NCBI GenBank assembly: GCA_013420905.1
Contig: JAAXNY010000005.1
Coordinates: 310,001 to 374,000 of the forward strand
Source: Collybia mongolica
Taxonomy: Eukaryota > Basidiomycota > Agaricomycetes > Agaricales > Clitocybaceae
Length of the DNA: 64,000 nucleotides
Direction of reading: 5' to 3'
In this document: piece by piece, positions 1-13,073 of the stretch
How the letters are laid out: every line of letters begins with the position of its first letter
How positions within the stretch are numbered: position 1 is the first letter of the stretch
The notes under the pieces: model-generated
The model's input: the letters and a program-made list of their open reading frames with translations, nothing else
What the model was told of the DNA's origin: nothing
Database searches by the model: none
Program-made: the position numbers and the translations under genes

Positions 1-2590
1 TATGATAAGCACGGTAGTATGTCTCCATTTGTCTCCTTACTTTGCAACCCAAGCACTCGGGTCCAGTGTCGGTACGACGGTGTTGCTGGTTGGGACTGAC
101 ACATTAGAGAGGGCACCCTATTGATGCCTTACATTAGAATGTTGACTTGAAAAGACGGTGAGATAAAGGCGGAGTGTTACCTGAATCACTCTGACATCCA
201 TGACGCAGTGACAGTTAGTTTGATTAATCGCATCCTAGTAATCACGCTTACTTCACGAAGCGATCGATATCCTTTTGGTATTCAATTTCGTTCTTCTTGT
301 GCGCCGCTGGAACCCTGGTGTCCCTATTATCGGAATATCAATAATGACACTCGTGGATAACGCAAGACGTTGTTACTGGTCACCAATTTCTGTCATAAGA
401 ACCTAACACGGAATGCGTCAGTAAGCATATCTTCCAAATGCTGTGGAAACCAACACACATTGTGTCCAGCATTGACAAGAAGCCGAGCGAATGTGGCACC
501 AATCGGTCCAGAACCCGCGATAAATACCTAGAAGGGCGAGCAGTCAGCACCTGGATATGAAGATATGTCGGGCAGGACTCTCGCACGTCGAACTCAGGAA
601 TTCCCGATTCTTCATGAACGGGGTGAAGTTTAGTGTCAGTGTTCAAGGTGGTGGGAGGCATTTGATTCGCTGAAAGGGGGATACTAGGAAACTGGGATCA
701 TTCATGCCATAGTGACCTAACTTTTATACCCCAGATGTGAGATATGTATACATGTATTCGTAATGGGGTTCGAGCGAATAAGGAAAGGCCGTGAAGGGTG
801 GCAATTAATGGGTCCGGCCGATATCCTGGGAGGCTTGTGGGTCTTGTGAGATGGGTGCCGATATCTGTTGGGGCCAGACTGGGCATAGCTAGAATTGGCA
901 AGCTTCTCTATCTTGGGAATATGGTAACCTGGGGCATATGAGAGAGTTTGGACATGAAATGACGTTGAGAAGCGGCGATTTCTACTCCAATGTATCCCTG
1001 GTCTCAACTGTAAAATCGACGGGTCGGTGCAAATGCGCAGCAATTATTCCGCGATCCTGGGGTATCGGGACTGACTAACGGACTGTGAGGTTTTGCGTTG
1101 GATGATATTGCAGAGGAAAACCCAAGAACCACCAGTGGAGGTGAAGGTGGCTGTGCCTTTAGGTTATCCAAAGTGTCACAACACACCATTCTCTGGGCAT
1201 TGCCATCTCGTTTTGAGGGGTGCGGCCTTTTTGATACCCCATCGGGCACAAGTAATAGATGTTTTGAATAGATTTTAAGGGTGGCAAATGTTCATTCAGT
1301 TCCAGAAGGAAACCCCACGAATCCGGGACGGAGTTTTCGAGTTGAAAATATCTCACTCACGCTGGACAGGGAAGTAGAGTGGACCGCAGACGAAAGCTTT
1401 TGGCGAATTGGACCTTACATCATGGCCTCCGGTTTGCGTGGGTGATCAGAGATAGGTCAGAATAGAAGCTTGCTATGGTCACATTGTCGGTCTTCCAGAA
1501 GGTGCCGTGAAGCACTGAACACTTTGTATAATCAAGTAGCGGTACCGGATGGCTGTATTTCGGTGCTGTTGCTGATCTGGATTGCGTCTGATAGAAGCTT
1601 GTAGTATGGTAGCGGTTATATTGTCGATCTTACAGAAAGTGCTGTGAAATGACTGCGAAGCCTCCGTATTCCTGACAATGGGATAGCAGCTCTCGACCAA
1701 CGGATATAGGTGCGACCGAGGGATGACGCCTAGCAACTCCAGTGGTGCATCAGCGCAGCCCGTCTGGGTCGAAGAGGTCATGACTTCAGGTTGAGGGTTA
1801 AAGTTAACGTTTGCTGAGTTGCGAATTGTGGTCAGGTTGTTTGTTGGTATTGTGTTTGGTACTGAACTTTTTGATCACAGCGGCCATGATCTCCGTGCTT
1901 CATCCCATACATACGCATTTTTACCCAGGGTGATGGTAAGAGTGATTTCAACTGAATGCTCCATTGTGGACGCTCATTCTCAAAAGAGTGATATCTTATC
2001 AAATTCCACGTCGGGCCGACACGAGATGTGTTCATTTTGAACTTGCAGCTTCGAATCCTTACACACACTTAATCGCCTCAGGTCTTATGATTCTTGCGAT
2101 CTGTATGGAGCTTCATGTGCAGTGCACCGGTGCTTTTCTTGTTATTCGCATTAGCTCGGATATATATCTTGACACACTATTGAACACGTCATTCACGATT
2201 ATCCAAGTGCGCTTATTCAGCCCTGGGAGGCGCCGACGGCTAAATCTCCAGACAGTTAGGGAAATCATGGCGTTCAGAACCTCCACGTTTACCGGTTTAA
2301 TGGGAAACGGTGAGTCATTCAATCTCTTGGAATTCAAAATACGTAAACGGTATGCTTCTTGATAGAACATGCTATTCTAAGCTTCAGCATTGTACCTGTC
2401 GCGGTGTGTACCACGGACTCGACATCGATGCCACATGCCTTGAGTTATCAAACCTGCAACCGCAATGCGGTAGTCTAGAAGATTTAATGCAAACCGGTCT
2501 CCACATTTTACGTGATTGAATTCCTTCAAGGCTGACGAGATATGCTCCCTTCAGGGGATGATTTGTTACTCCAAACTTAGCCTCGGCCCG
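1..2590. other. No supported gene
   Basis: Only short overlapping open frames are seen on both strands, without consistent splice-linked protein similarity. A local degenerate duplication (1463-1655) is listed separately. The right end is the upstream region of the AUDH-like gene. I see no RNA gene or transposon terminus here. Confidence 0.5.
1463..1655. repeat. Degenerate direct duplication
   Basis: Two copies of a roughly 55-bp segment lie about 128 bp apart (1463-1517 and 1591-1655). Both begin ATAGAAGCTTG and share the order ATTGTCG, TCTT, CAGAA and GTGC-GTGAA. They look like a decayed tandem repeat, possibly remains of a repeat-protein exon on the minus strand, but no intact frame survives. 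Confidence 0.45.
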
Positions 2591-2595
2591 ACCAG

Positions 2596-2602
2596 TATAA
2601 AT
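2596..2602 (+). promoter_or_regulatory. TATA box of the AUDH-like gene
   Basis: TATAAAT lies about 47-53 nt upstream of the ATG at 2649, a usual distance for a fungal TATA element serving a short 5' UTR. Confidence 0.5.
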
Positions 2603-2648
2603 CAAGTGAAACTTCCTTCACCACGTTACACTAACACTCTCGTTCACG

Positions 2649-5600
2649 ATGTGTTGCAACAGTTATTCAAAGTCGGCCACTGCCAACGATGATAAATCTG
2701 TCCATGTCAACGAGAACATTGTTGCAACGCCTCTGCCGGATGGTTACTGGCTGAATGCCTTCCCATTCTCCAAAGACTCCAAACTGCCTGACCTTATAGG
2801 CTACGGCTTAGGCTTTGAAGGCAAACCCTCAGCTATCAAGCTCTTCCAGAATTCCCAGAACGCCGGGTCAGTCAATAACTCTCATATGATGAAGGTTTTG
2901 GACGATTCGAACGTTTGAGTAGCTGCGAAGGCTGGAAGCTGACTGAAATTCAGAGCCTGGACTTCCCCGTCGCAATGACGTATGCAGATCTTACTGGTGA
3001 TGGATTCAACGACCGTGAGTTCTTTGCCCAATTTTTACTTTGGGTCGTTGCGGGTTATTTGATAACGTCGAACAGTCATAATATGCGATCGTTATGGGCC
3101 AAGTATGAGCAACGTGAGTGTATTTTTCCTTTCTTTCCCCGAGGGCTCGACCGTTTACAGTTTCGCAGCTTTGGGATGCGGAAACGAACAATGGTGGACG
3201 AATTCAGTGGCTGCGAAACCCCGGCGACCGGAGCGCCCAACATTATTGGGAAGCGCACACTATCGGAAACTCGACTGGCATGCATAGGTAATTTCATTTC
3301 CACACCAATTTTAGAGGAAAGGTTGATCTTCGTCTTATTTCAAGGCTTGCAGGTTTGTAATATATATATATTCTAACGACGATATCCTACCTAACCTTTA
3401 TTTCTCAGTTGGGCACTTCACTATCCGAGACCACCTCCAAGTAATGGGTCTTCCCATCATCCGCGCTTCGGACGACCTCACCTCCCCGGCGCCCATCATT
3501 ATCTACACACCAACTTACGATGCCGACACCGGCAAGGGCCCTGTGGATTGGTCAGAGAAGGTCGCATTTGGGAAGGAGTTCCGCCTAATACATGATGTCA
3601 AAGTCCTCCCTGGTGCGAATCACGGCCTCGACATGGTACTCGTCGCTGGACGTGAAGGTATCGTCCTCATCTGGTTTGACGAAGCACAGAAGAAGTGGGA
3701 GCATAACGTCGTCGGGACTGGCCTCCCTCGACAAGAAGGAAATCCCTACTGGGGCTCGAGTTCCGTCGACGTTGTACGCGTGCATGACGATGATGTTGGA
3801 TATATCGCCACTTGCGAGGTAGGGATACTTTTTTTGCGACACGTTGGCGTTTATCAAGTCGGGATTGTCCTTAGGCATTCCATGGCAACATTGTGTCTGT
3901 ATATGTGAAGAACAAGGAGGCTCCAAAGGGCGCTGCATCTTTGAAACACAGCTCATATTGGACGCGAGTTGAGGTGGACGATTTTGGGCCACTTGATCCC
4001 AAACAACACACCGGGACGATTCACCACTTGGCGGCAATCAAAGTTGGTGACAACGGTGTGTGTTCTTTCGTCGTTGCATGTATGGGAGCGCGTAAGTTTT
4101 TACCTTTCTAATCAAGAGTAAATTGGGTTTATAACATTGTTCCTTCCACCAGCTGTTGAGAAACGTAAGATTTCGCCTATCTTTTATCCAGCCAGTCATT
4201 TAATCACCTTATCCGGCTAGCGGAAAACCAAGGCGTATTCATGTATACACCTCTCGATCTCGCGAAGGGCCATTTCGTCAAAACCCGAATCATGAGCGAG
4301 TCCGCGGGGCGGGTCGCGATCGCCGGATACACCAATCCCATGCGAATGGTATGCCATCATACTCCTATCCCTTACCCTTTTCCTTCTCTTCCTTTTCTCA
4401 CTCGATCCCATATTTCAAAAACAGGACGTCGCCTCCATATCCTACTACGTCCCAGGATACCATACAGGTCCCCATCCACCTAGCATCCGCATTAACACGC
4501 TCGACGTGGGGAACCCGAGCACCGCCATCTCTGCCATTAGGCTCAACAAGGAAGTCCTAATCCGTGTCCCGCGCCCCGGGATCGTCCCCAGTGGGCATAT
4601 CCCGACTCTGCCGATGATAATGATGGCGGGGCGGAAGCTGTCCCTCGTCGTCCTCCCCCCCGGAGCGAAAATGAAGCTCGCGCACAGCGACGGGGCCAAG
4701 GTCATCCACGGTACGTCCGCACCAAGTATCTTTTCTCAAGTCATTTTCCAACGATCCGGCGCCTCCAGGCCAGATCGAGATGACCGACAAGCACGGGAAG
4801 ATGACCGTGCGCGCGATCGCCACCAAGGCGAAAGACATTGCGACGACGTATATCGTGTCGCACGACGGGCATGTCACCGCAGGTAACGACGGGGCCGTGT
4901 TCCTGCGTCTCGAGGAGCTGCGGGGCGAGTCGCAGGGGCCGTTCACGACGATGCGCGAGGTGACGACGACGAACACGTTCCCGTGCTCGGCGCACGTGGG
5001 TGCGGACGTCCGACGCATGGAGTTCCCTTTCTTGAAGGTCGAGACGCTGGATTGGGCGAGTGATGGACGTGAGTGTCGTTTTTATTTCATTGTGTGGGGT
5101 CCGTTTGGCTGGTGTTCTGATTTTGTTTTTGTTTTCTGATTCAATTCAACGGCAGTGTGGGATGATTTCGAATTTTACAACATGACGGGCTTTTATGTGT
5201 ATTTCAATGATGATGCGATGGAGGAGGTCGTGCATATCCAGGCATGGACGCTGGGGATCGGCGAGACGGTGCGTTTCTGTCTCCAGTCTTCAATCGTATC
5301 CGATCTTTTCCTGATTTGAGCTTCTGTGTCCCCAGGCGCGATTCCGTACGTTTACTCAGGCCTAATAACTCCTAAAGAAGCGCAACCTCACCATAAAATA
5401 CACAGACAACCACTCCGACAAGTCCTTCTGTGAAATCCACTACTGCCTCACGAATGGCGGCGGCCACGGCGGCATGGCACGTCCTCCTCCCCCGCCTCCC
5501 CCATCCTAACACTAGTACTAACACCCCACCCCCCCGCAGCGCTACTTCCCCGACGACTACACCGACCCCATCGACACCGCCGCCGAGCTCACACGCGAAT

Positions 5601-5930
5601 ACGTCGAAAAGAACAGCACGCTCCTCGTCGTGCCCGCCATGCACGAGCACGGCCCCCTCTGGAAGATCCAGCCGGGCTACGAGGCGCGTCCGCAGCTGCG
5701 CCCGAACGACACCGCAGACTACCCGTGGCATGCGTGGCTCGCGAGTGAGTTTGGGGATTTTCAGATCCCAATTGCGCCGCCGCTGGAACGGGAGAAGCAG
5801 AGGTTTGATGTGTGGATGGCGTGAGTGTTTTTGTGATTCTCTTTTGGTTGTGGTGTTTTTGTTTTAATTCGAGAATTTTGGTGCGGGGTGTTGTAGGTTC
5901 GAGTTCCCGACGTCTGCGTTCCAGTTCTGA
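2649..5930 (+). CDS. Aldos-2-ulose dehydratase/isomerase-like protein (AUDH)
   Basis: AUDH dehydrates 1,5-anhydro-D-fructose and glucosone towards microthecin and cortalcerone, downstream of pyranose 2-oxidase. Sixteen exons join in frame: 2649-2866, 2923-3014, 3076-3113, 3169-3287, 3345-3352, 3409-3818, 3875-4091, 4154-4165, 4221-4348, 4425-4710, 4769-5068, 5156-5268, 5336-5345, 5406-5476, 5540-5820, 5897-5930 (2337 nt, 778 aa). The N-terminal part resembles the beta-propeller of the Phanerochaete enzyme (LDFPVAM.YAD, HTG.IH). The C-terminal part has the cupin metal motif HNH-x6-E-x-H at about 651-662 and MHEHGPLW at about 708. The protein stops right after FEFPTSAFQF, so the extra C-terminal domain I recall for the roughly 900-aa Phanerochaete protein is absent. 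Three exons are 8, 12 and 10 nt long. The intron at 5477-5539 needs a GC-AG splice. Family is recognised from memory of the protein; activity is inferred. Confidence 0.92.
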
Positions 5931-6549
5931 GCGCGAATCGGGTTTGGGTGGGGCTTGGACTGGGAGGGGCTTGACATTGAGCTTGGGCTCGTGGAGGTTT
6001 GAGGTGTTTTGTACATGTGAGCGTTGGAGCCTTGTAGGATTAGTCGTTGATACTTCTCTTTTACTTCTTGGATATATTTAAATCATTTTCCTGACACGAT
6101 CGTGCCCAACCATCCGTAGCGGTCTGTTGCTAAGAGTCACCAAGGATATTTCGCTGCGCCAGAGAAAAGGCCGGCGAACTCTACATTACTTACCTACCCG
6201 TTTGACCTAAAGGAAGAAAGACCCGCAGCCACTAACACCATATATCCATTGCACACTACGATGGAACAGTAACTTCGTGAAACCAGTCATGCCCCCAGAA
6301 TTACACCAATACCTTGAGGTTCAAGGTGTCCAAACTTCAGCAGCAACATGTTGGGGAACTACACACCATCCCCAACCCGCCGGTCAGAATGGCACTCAAG
6401 CGCCAACAACTATCAGGTAGGTGATTAGATATTCGATTTTGGTCCGGATCTCCGAAGGGAGAGTTCCCATAGGAGTCAAGGTAACACACCAGACGAACCG
6501 TCGAGTTTGGGCGGATGGGCCCTGGGCTAGATTCGGAGTGAATTCATTA
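5931..6549. other. Intergenic, 3' flank of the AUDH-like gene
   Basis: Contains the presumed 3' UTR of the preceding gene. The longer open frame on the plus strand (5812-6081) is a read-through of the last intron and terminal exon. Nothing else is supported. Confidence 0.5.
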
Positions 6550-8058
6550 ATCGTTCAATAATACGTGCGTAACATCCCTACCGTTGTTAAACTTAAAGCC
6601 TCGTTGCGACTCTCTTGAGAACCAGGGACCCTTGATACAAACTAAAACATTGTGATGTGCTATCCGAAAAATAAACATGTGGTATACCTCGAGGCGTTCC
6701 AGGTTTTCTTGGAAACGGACACCACTGACACTAACCACAGGAACGTTCCCAGTTCGAAGCCGTCGGCGCATATTCGATCTGAGTGCGCCTGTTATTATGT
6801 AACTCAGAAGCCAGGGGAAGAGAACAACTTACAATGCGAAGAATGAGTTTGAGTACACTTTGAAAGTACAAGTGAGAGGGGGACTAGATATATGAAAGGA
6901 CATACATTTGGTGGTGACCATGAACATTGCAAACCAAATTTCTGAATTCGGGGACGCAGATTACAAGCAGATACCTTTCAAAATAGCATTCAACATACCA
7001 GCCTGTAGTTTTATGTAAAACTGGAGAATACCCCATCAATGTCAATGTTTCAAGTGACGAGGGATGAGCGCGAACACTAATCACGATTCCAACAGATGCA
7101 GCACTTTATGTCTGTGTGAGCTGCCACGTTCATCCACCGAAATAGTTGGGATGATACTACCTTGTGATTAATCCAGTTTCTACGATTATGAGCCGTCATT
7201 GCAGGCGGGTTCTTATGATAAAGCACTCACGAATAATATAAAGCATTAATCCATCGATGAGCTTCGACGTGCTAGATAAGCCCTCATACAAAGAAAATCT
7301 CATACTGTTTCAAGCGCTCGCTGTGCCCAAGTTGTCGCAGACAATAGCAAAGGTAAGCCGCGATCAATACATCAACGAAAGCGCCAACAACGAAGGTCAG
7401 GGTATTCAACCAAGAAAATTCAGTTACAAACGTGACAGTGTTGGGTACTCGGGGAACATCAATGAAACCTTCTGTGATGAGCGCAAGGCCACCTCCTAGA
7501 CGAAGCAGGGATAACGCCCAACATAAGATACTGATGTACAGAGTTCCAGACAGACGATAGATTCGAAGTGCAAAAAATCCCTAATCATATGTCAAATGAC
7601 GCCAGTATAACGGTGGCAGCTATTCATGCTTACCCTGGACTAGTGCTGTGATTAACACCTCAGAGATAACATTTATCGTTAATAGGTAAGAGTTTGGGCC
7701 CCTCCAGGGATGACTGTATAGTGATATGTCATGGCTATTAACAGAGACGAGTGGACATTTCCATGACACTTTGCGGACGAATGTGTGACAAATCAGCGGT
7801 GGAAAAAGGGGCATAATTTGAAAGGGCGCCTTACAGAACTGCCGTAGCCTGCAAGAAACAATGAATTTCAAAGCATGATAGTTTGGGATTAGGAGATCGT
7901 ACCCATACTCTAAGAAACAAAGTGTCATTACCCGAACGTTGATAAAACACGTAGCCTTGCAGAATGGCGATGCCGCAGAGCACAAGGCTTATGGAAAGCC
8001 CAATTACCGTGGCACCAAGGATGTCACTAGTCAGCAAATTAATCATGGGCTTCTCCAT
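6550..8058 (-). pseudogene. Decayed multi-pass membrane protein (DUF6534-type)
   Basis: Read from 8058 leftwards, the order of segments fits agaricomycete DUF6534 proteins: a first membrane segment (GATVIGLSISLVLCGIAIL, then an aromatic YVFYQRS), HSSLLIAM-x-YHYTV, EVLITALVQ, GFFALRIYRLSG, DVLIAAYLCYCLRQLG, LMLYI, TGLIT, and a C-terminal VYSNSFFAL plus basic tail. The segments fall in different frames that canonical introns do not reconcile: near 7700-7770 (two shifts), near 7630, and a shift with an in-frame TGA near 7290. I therefore call it a pseudogene. Some introns near the 3' end (7040-7240) can still be drawn with GT-AG sites. Function of the family is unknown; the fungus has many copies of such genes as a rule. 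Confidence 0.55.
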
Positions 8059-11053
8059 GGGCGTAAAACGAATGGAAGTAGGCTATACGAATTTGCGCCT
8101 AGATGATAGAAACAAGAAGAGGGGCTGGGGACCAGGAAGACTGTCATTTCCGACGTTCTTGTACCAGCCCATGTGATCCGATCTTTGTTTGCGTCAGGAA
8201 TAGAGGGGGGAATACCTGGTGCTCTGGATCGCGTCATGAAAGTCACTACCATGACACGACAGATGAATACAAGGTTTTGACAGGGAAAAGCGCTGCTATG
8301 TGACAATTTGGATGGATGAATAGCAGCCACGAATACGTGCATATCTCGCTTCATGTAGCGCCGTCGCCGTTCAACCTGTTGCAACTTACCAGTGCTTCAA
8401 AACTCAAAACGACGCACGTGCACCATAGGGAACTTGGAAATCCTCTTGTCTTTTCGTCGGTTGAATTCTATTGAAAGAATCCCCCTTCCTCCGTCACCAA
8501 CTTCTCCTCCTCCTGCGGTTCACAAGACGGTCTGAGTGATCAAAGTGGGCTTCAAAGAAAAGTCAACGTTAAACGCTAAACGTTCAGGCACTTAAGCGCC
8601 CCCATCAACAAGTCATGTACGACAAAGACCGATGATAGACCGGAACTCCGCTCGGCATACACCGCAAAAATTCGCAGGTTGCTCTGGCAATCTACTCCTC
8701 ACGCCGAATCTATCATTGGTACCAGTAAACCCATTGCGTACTAATTCTATGTCTTTTAGTAAGAATATCAACAGACTACCCGTTCTTTTTCATTACGAAG
8801 TTATTGCAGGGTTCCTGGTTTCCGGGCTGCCAAGTTTCCCAAACTTAGAAAACAGCAAAAACCTAGAAAACGTGGAACTTCGCCATTCTGCTGATGCGCC
8901 TCAGGACGCTCAGAGGCTGTGGCCATTGGTAGTTCAGTATGAACGTTGAGAGCCCGGGGTTTATGGTACTCCCCATCTATAGTTTCAATTATTGTTGTTT
9001 TTTAATGCTATTTAACCAGGGCCTAGGAAGAAATTTGCGTGCTAAGCACTGGACTCGAGGAACATGGGTTCAGTCTCATCAAGTATCGTGGCGCCGCGCG
9101 GCGCTAAAAGCTCGTTCGTTAGACGTACGCCAACTCCCCAAACAGCCATACCTTACCATCATCTCAAAGGGAAGAATTCATATCAAACCCAAAGACTCAG
9201 GTCGATCCACAGACAACTCGTCAACTCGAAAATCCCAACTGCTGCCCCTCAAGATCAAATTCCATACCTCCAAAATCCCTGTGCGTTAACGCACTGCAAA
9301 ATAATTTCTCAGGCTACACGAACATCCCAAAATAAATCAGCCACACTCAACGACAGTCCCCACATAAAATGGGAATTCCCACCATAGTGACGCTCAAAAC
9401 TGGGACCTCGCTTGTGACCGGAGTTGTACCCCGACTATCATTGTCCCAAGAACAGGGGACTTTGGATACCTTGAACTGCAACACCACAAGTCGTCCGCAA
9501 ACCCTACCAGTGAGTAAACTACAAATACGTGTTCCTCGAGGCGGGGGTTCACCCGAAACTCAAGTCCGTTCCCGACGATGGCGGTGAGTGGCATGACGTG
9601 CCCTGTCCGGAGGTATCGGCGGACGTGTAGGCTGGGCGGACGGGGTGGCGTTAGCTGGTGAACTTGGCCAACTTGGTGCTGCTACGGTCCACTCGAAATG
9701 GGTTTTAGTTATTATCGGCAGACTTGTGAGAGTAATAAAAGCTGAAAACCACTACACTCTGCAGTTATAGGCACGACTCAGCCAAATTATCCAAATCGCC
9801 ATGAATTTCCATCATTCAAGTGACCTTCTGGGTGAAATATGACACCGCAAGAACATGAAACGATGTGATTCGATTTCGTACGTCCTATGGTATTGATAAT
9901 TTGACGAATTGACCTAAAATGGCTCCCGGTACCAAAAACGTTCCGACGGGTGATTCTATTATTACTACTTGAAATCCCTTGAATATCGTCCTTCTAGAAC
10001 CTGTCGGGCCGACGATTACCACAAAAACAAGCATTCCAGCTAAACTTATAGTGACAGGCTGGCACTCCTCCCGAAATTTATTTTATATCGACAAGTCGAA
10101 ACGCCGCTGCCTGGCAGGAAAGGTCCTAGAGACACATGCGCTCCAAAGGGGCACGACCCAGCGGTAGAGTAACGGCTGGAAGTCTTCCTCTTGTTTTGGC
10201 GAAAATCCCGACTCGCGTAATCCAAAAAATCGCTGCGAGGAACGAGCATCATCCGATCACTAATTCGTGTGTGGTCGACATAAATCCCTCTCGGTCAAAT
10301 TCCCGCAAAATTCCAGAATGACAAGAAAGCCTGGAGCATTCGTCGCGAGACAGACATCAGATGCGCGCGGCAAGGATCAGGGGGGAAGCATCAAGGACGC
10401 AAATATGCTTACTAGATTCTCAAGGCAATGCAGCGGACAACATACACACGTACTCTGGATGAAACTCGTTCAAGAAAGTAACAGATATAGGTTTCAAAGC
10501 CATTCTTTCCGGAATTCAGATAACGTTGTTGGTGAGTTGTAACATTGACAACACTCAGGTAAAATAAGGCGATTCAGTTTACTCGCATTCTCGCATCTCA
10601 CCCGGCCCCGAGTTTATATAGAACGATAAACCGCTCATTCCGAAATATTTTCTATGAAAGTCCCATGGGAGCGAGGCAGCGAGTCCAGTCTGCCCCACTT
10701 CCCTTTCACCTTGCAGCACCAGGCGCGCTAGCATCAGCTTGTGGAATTACTCGAATATAGCTCCTAAACCATTCAAATCGATAACTCCTAGCTACCGGTC
10801 GGTGTGTTCTTTTTCAACCTGAGCTTCAGAAGTTCTGTCGATCCAGTATGAGAGCAATACATGAAACTTTTATTGGGGCTCTATGGTCCTTCAATTGACG
10901 ATATTTCTACATAATCTCAAGGACGCCAACTCGAATTTCTGACGACCAGAGATCCCACGCCAGACACGGATAGGTCAACCCAGGCACGATTCCAACAGAC
11001 GCTGACTTTCCTCTGATCGATATTCAAATTCGCACTGAAATGGCATGGGCACT
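8059..11053. other. No supported gene
   Basis: About 3 kb with scattered open frames of 60-130 codons on both strands (for example 8632-8949, 9064-9387 and 10267-10542 on plus). None has recognisable domains or splice-linked continuation. The right edge is the 3' flank of the P450 gene. Confidence 0.45.
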
Positions 11054-13073
11054 CTAGAGGAAAGGTGAGCGATACTTGGCAGAAGAGAGAAGTTCTTCAT
11101 ACAAAAATAGCCCCTCGTTCGTGAACCTCTCCTCTACGTGAATCTCGGCGCCACGTGAATCTTTCGCCTTCTTGATATTGAAGACAGCGAGAAGGCGAAC
11201 CGCCATAATCCAGATGGCTGCCTCCGCAAAATGTCTCCCAGGGCACAATCTGCGGACGTCAGCCATTGTAAATCTGATAAGTGAAGGTGAGAGCGCACCT
11301 CCTGCCAAACCCCCATACAAAGCTGGTCTCATCTTCTGAAGAAAGCGTGCCCTCCTTGGTGATGAATCTCTCCGGGATGAATTTATCTGCATCCAAAAAT
11401 TTGTCAGGATCTCGGGACATGGCCCTGTGAAATGAAGAATCAAGGTTAAGGCAAGGTGTGTGGGGGCACAGGTGTTACCACAGATTTAGAATTATAGCTG
11501 TGCCTGTTCTGTACCGTTAGTTACCAGGCCCAATTACCTGAAATGCATCACGACGAACCTGCAGGAATGTGATAGCCTTGATACAGATCATCCTCGGTAG
11601 CTGAATGACCCGCTGCAGGCGACGAGAGAATAAGATATAAACTTGAGTATCAGCAGTATATAACGACGTACTCAATGGAACAGGACAATGCCACCTCAAA
11701 CTTTCGCGGCAGATAGCGGATATGTAGGGCAGACTATTTTGATCTTCAAAAGTTGGCAGTCTGTGGGGACCAACTACTCGGTCAATTTCGGCCTGCGCAC
11801 GAAGTTGAACATCAGGATTCAACAGGAGAGCAAATATAAGTGTCTGAAGGCCAGATGAGGTCTAGCTAATAATTAGTTTCATCTGTGCGACCTCCTCTTC
11901 TCAGATAACGTACAGTCTCGCCACCACCTGTGGTTGGGGTCAGTAAAATATTGATAGGAAAGGAGAGCTAGACCTGTTATCATAGATCCCACAGCATCTT
12001 TGACATCATCTTCAGAAGTCCCTGATTGGTTCCCCATTATATTATTTTCGATTATATCAGCAAGCCAAGACGGCAAATGTTTCTCAGTTGGCTGAAACGC
12101 AAGAGGATATCCCGATTCAAAACAACTTGAATTTGAGTAGGGAGAAAAACAGACCATTTGGGCTTTCACAAGGTCGTAAGGCTCATTGCGCATTCGTGAT
12201 GTTAAACGACGTTGCTCCGCACCGGTCCTCTTAAAGCCAGCGCCTGGGAACCAAGAGGGAAGATATTTCACTAAAAATGAAAACGTTGGTCGTGAAATCT
12301 TTTAGAATATATTTTGACTCACATGCAGGGATTGCAAATAAAGCTTGGGAGCCAAAGAATAAGGACAGAGACATGGATGCGACAGCCTCGGTATTAAAAT
12401 TTGTAATATTGTCATATTCTTCTTTGTTGGACAAACCGAGTAAATGCTCCATATTGCTATGGGTGGCATATCTTTCCAAAAATCAGGCATCGCTGCCCGT
12501 CAGGTCAAAAATCACTAACCTCAAAAACTGATCCTTATAATCCCCGAGAAGATTAGGGAGGCGAGAGAGACGGCGGTCGCACTCGGCAATGAGCAGCGCA
12601 TGTATATCGGAAACGGAAGCGGGGCCCAACCCTGCATGGAAAAGACGGCGAATTTTCCGCCATCTAGGATCGTGATAGCGAATAAATGCCAAGCTGTAAT
12701 CCCATCCTGCAAGTTGGATCATCGCGAGTTCAGGTCGGTCAGAGTATATGCTTGATCGCTTGTCCATTAGCTCGGCGGCGAGGGATCTAGAATTTATCAC
12801 GAGGAAGTCGCGCCCAAGGATATTCAAGTGATTAAAGTCGCCTTTCCATCGTTTGCGTCGTTTAGATGGCGATATACTTGTGACGTATGACTTACCATAT
12901 ATTTGTGCCCATCGCAAAAACGTTTCCCAAGGAGCTATACGGTCAAGCTGAAAAACATTTCCGAAGAATGGCAAAGGAGCTGGTCCAGGAGGGAGGTTTT
13001 CCCGATGGACATACCGGTGGCCAAGATACCACACGGCAAGGACAGCAAGGATTCCAGTGGCGATGACTATCAT
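11054..13073 (-). CDS. Cytochrome P450 monooxygenase
   Basis: Eleven exons join in frame (1470 nt, 489 aa): 13073-12896, 12841-12520, 12471-12323, 12270-12155, 12091-11974, 11927-11914, 11843-11672, 11612-11559, 11503-11479, 11424-11299, 11249-11054. The start at 13073 puts a hydrophobic anchor (MIVIATGILAVLAVWYLG) directly before the proline hinge PPGPAPLPFFGN, typical of ER-anchored microsomal P450s. Also visible are helix C RWRKIRRLFHAG, the oxygen-binding GGGETT at 295-300, ExxR (ESLR, 346-349), and the heme loop WGFGRRLCPGRHFA with its Cys ligand near 427. The sequence style matches the basidiomycete O-methylsterigmatocystin-oxidoreductase-like group (CYP64-like clan); the substrate is unknown. 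The exon 2/3 junction is the least certain, because the stretch after it (YATHSNMEHLLG) is a poor match to relatives, yet frame is kept. Confidence 0.94.

Noticed and set aside
2895..2935. Frameshift in the AUDH-like gene
   Set aside because: A 56-nt intron 2867-2922 (GTCAGT to AG) restores phase, and the whole 16-exon model is divisible by three.
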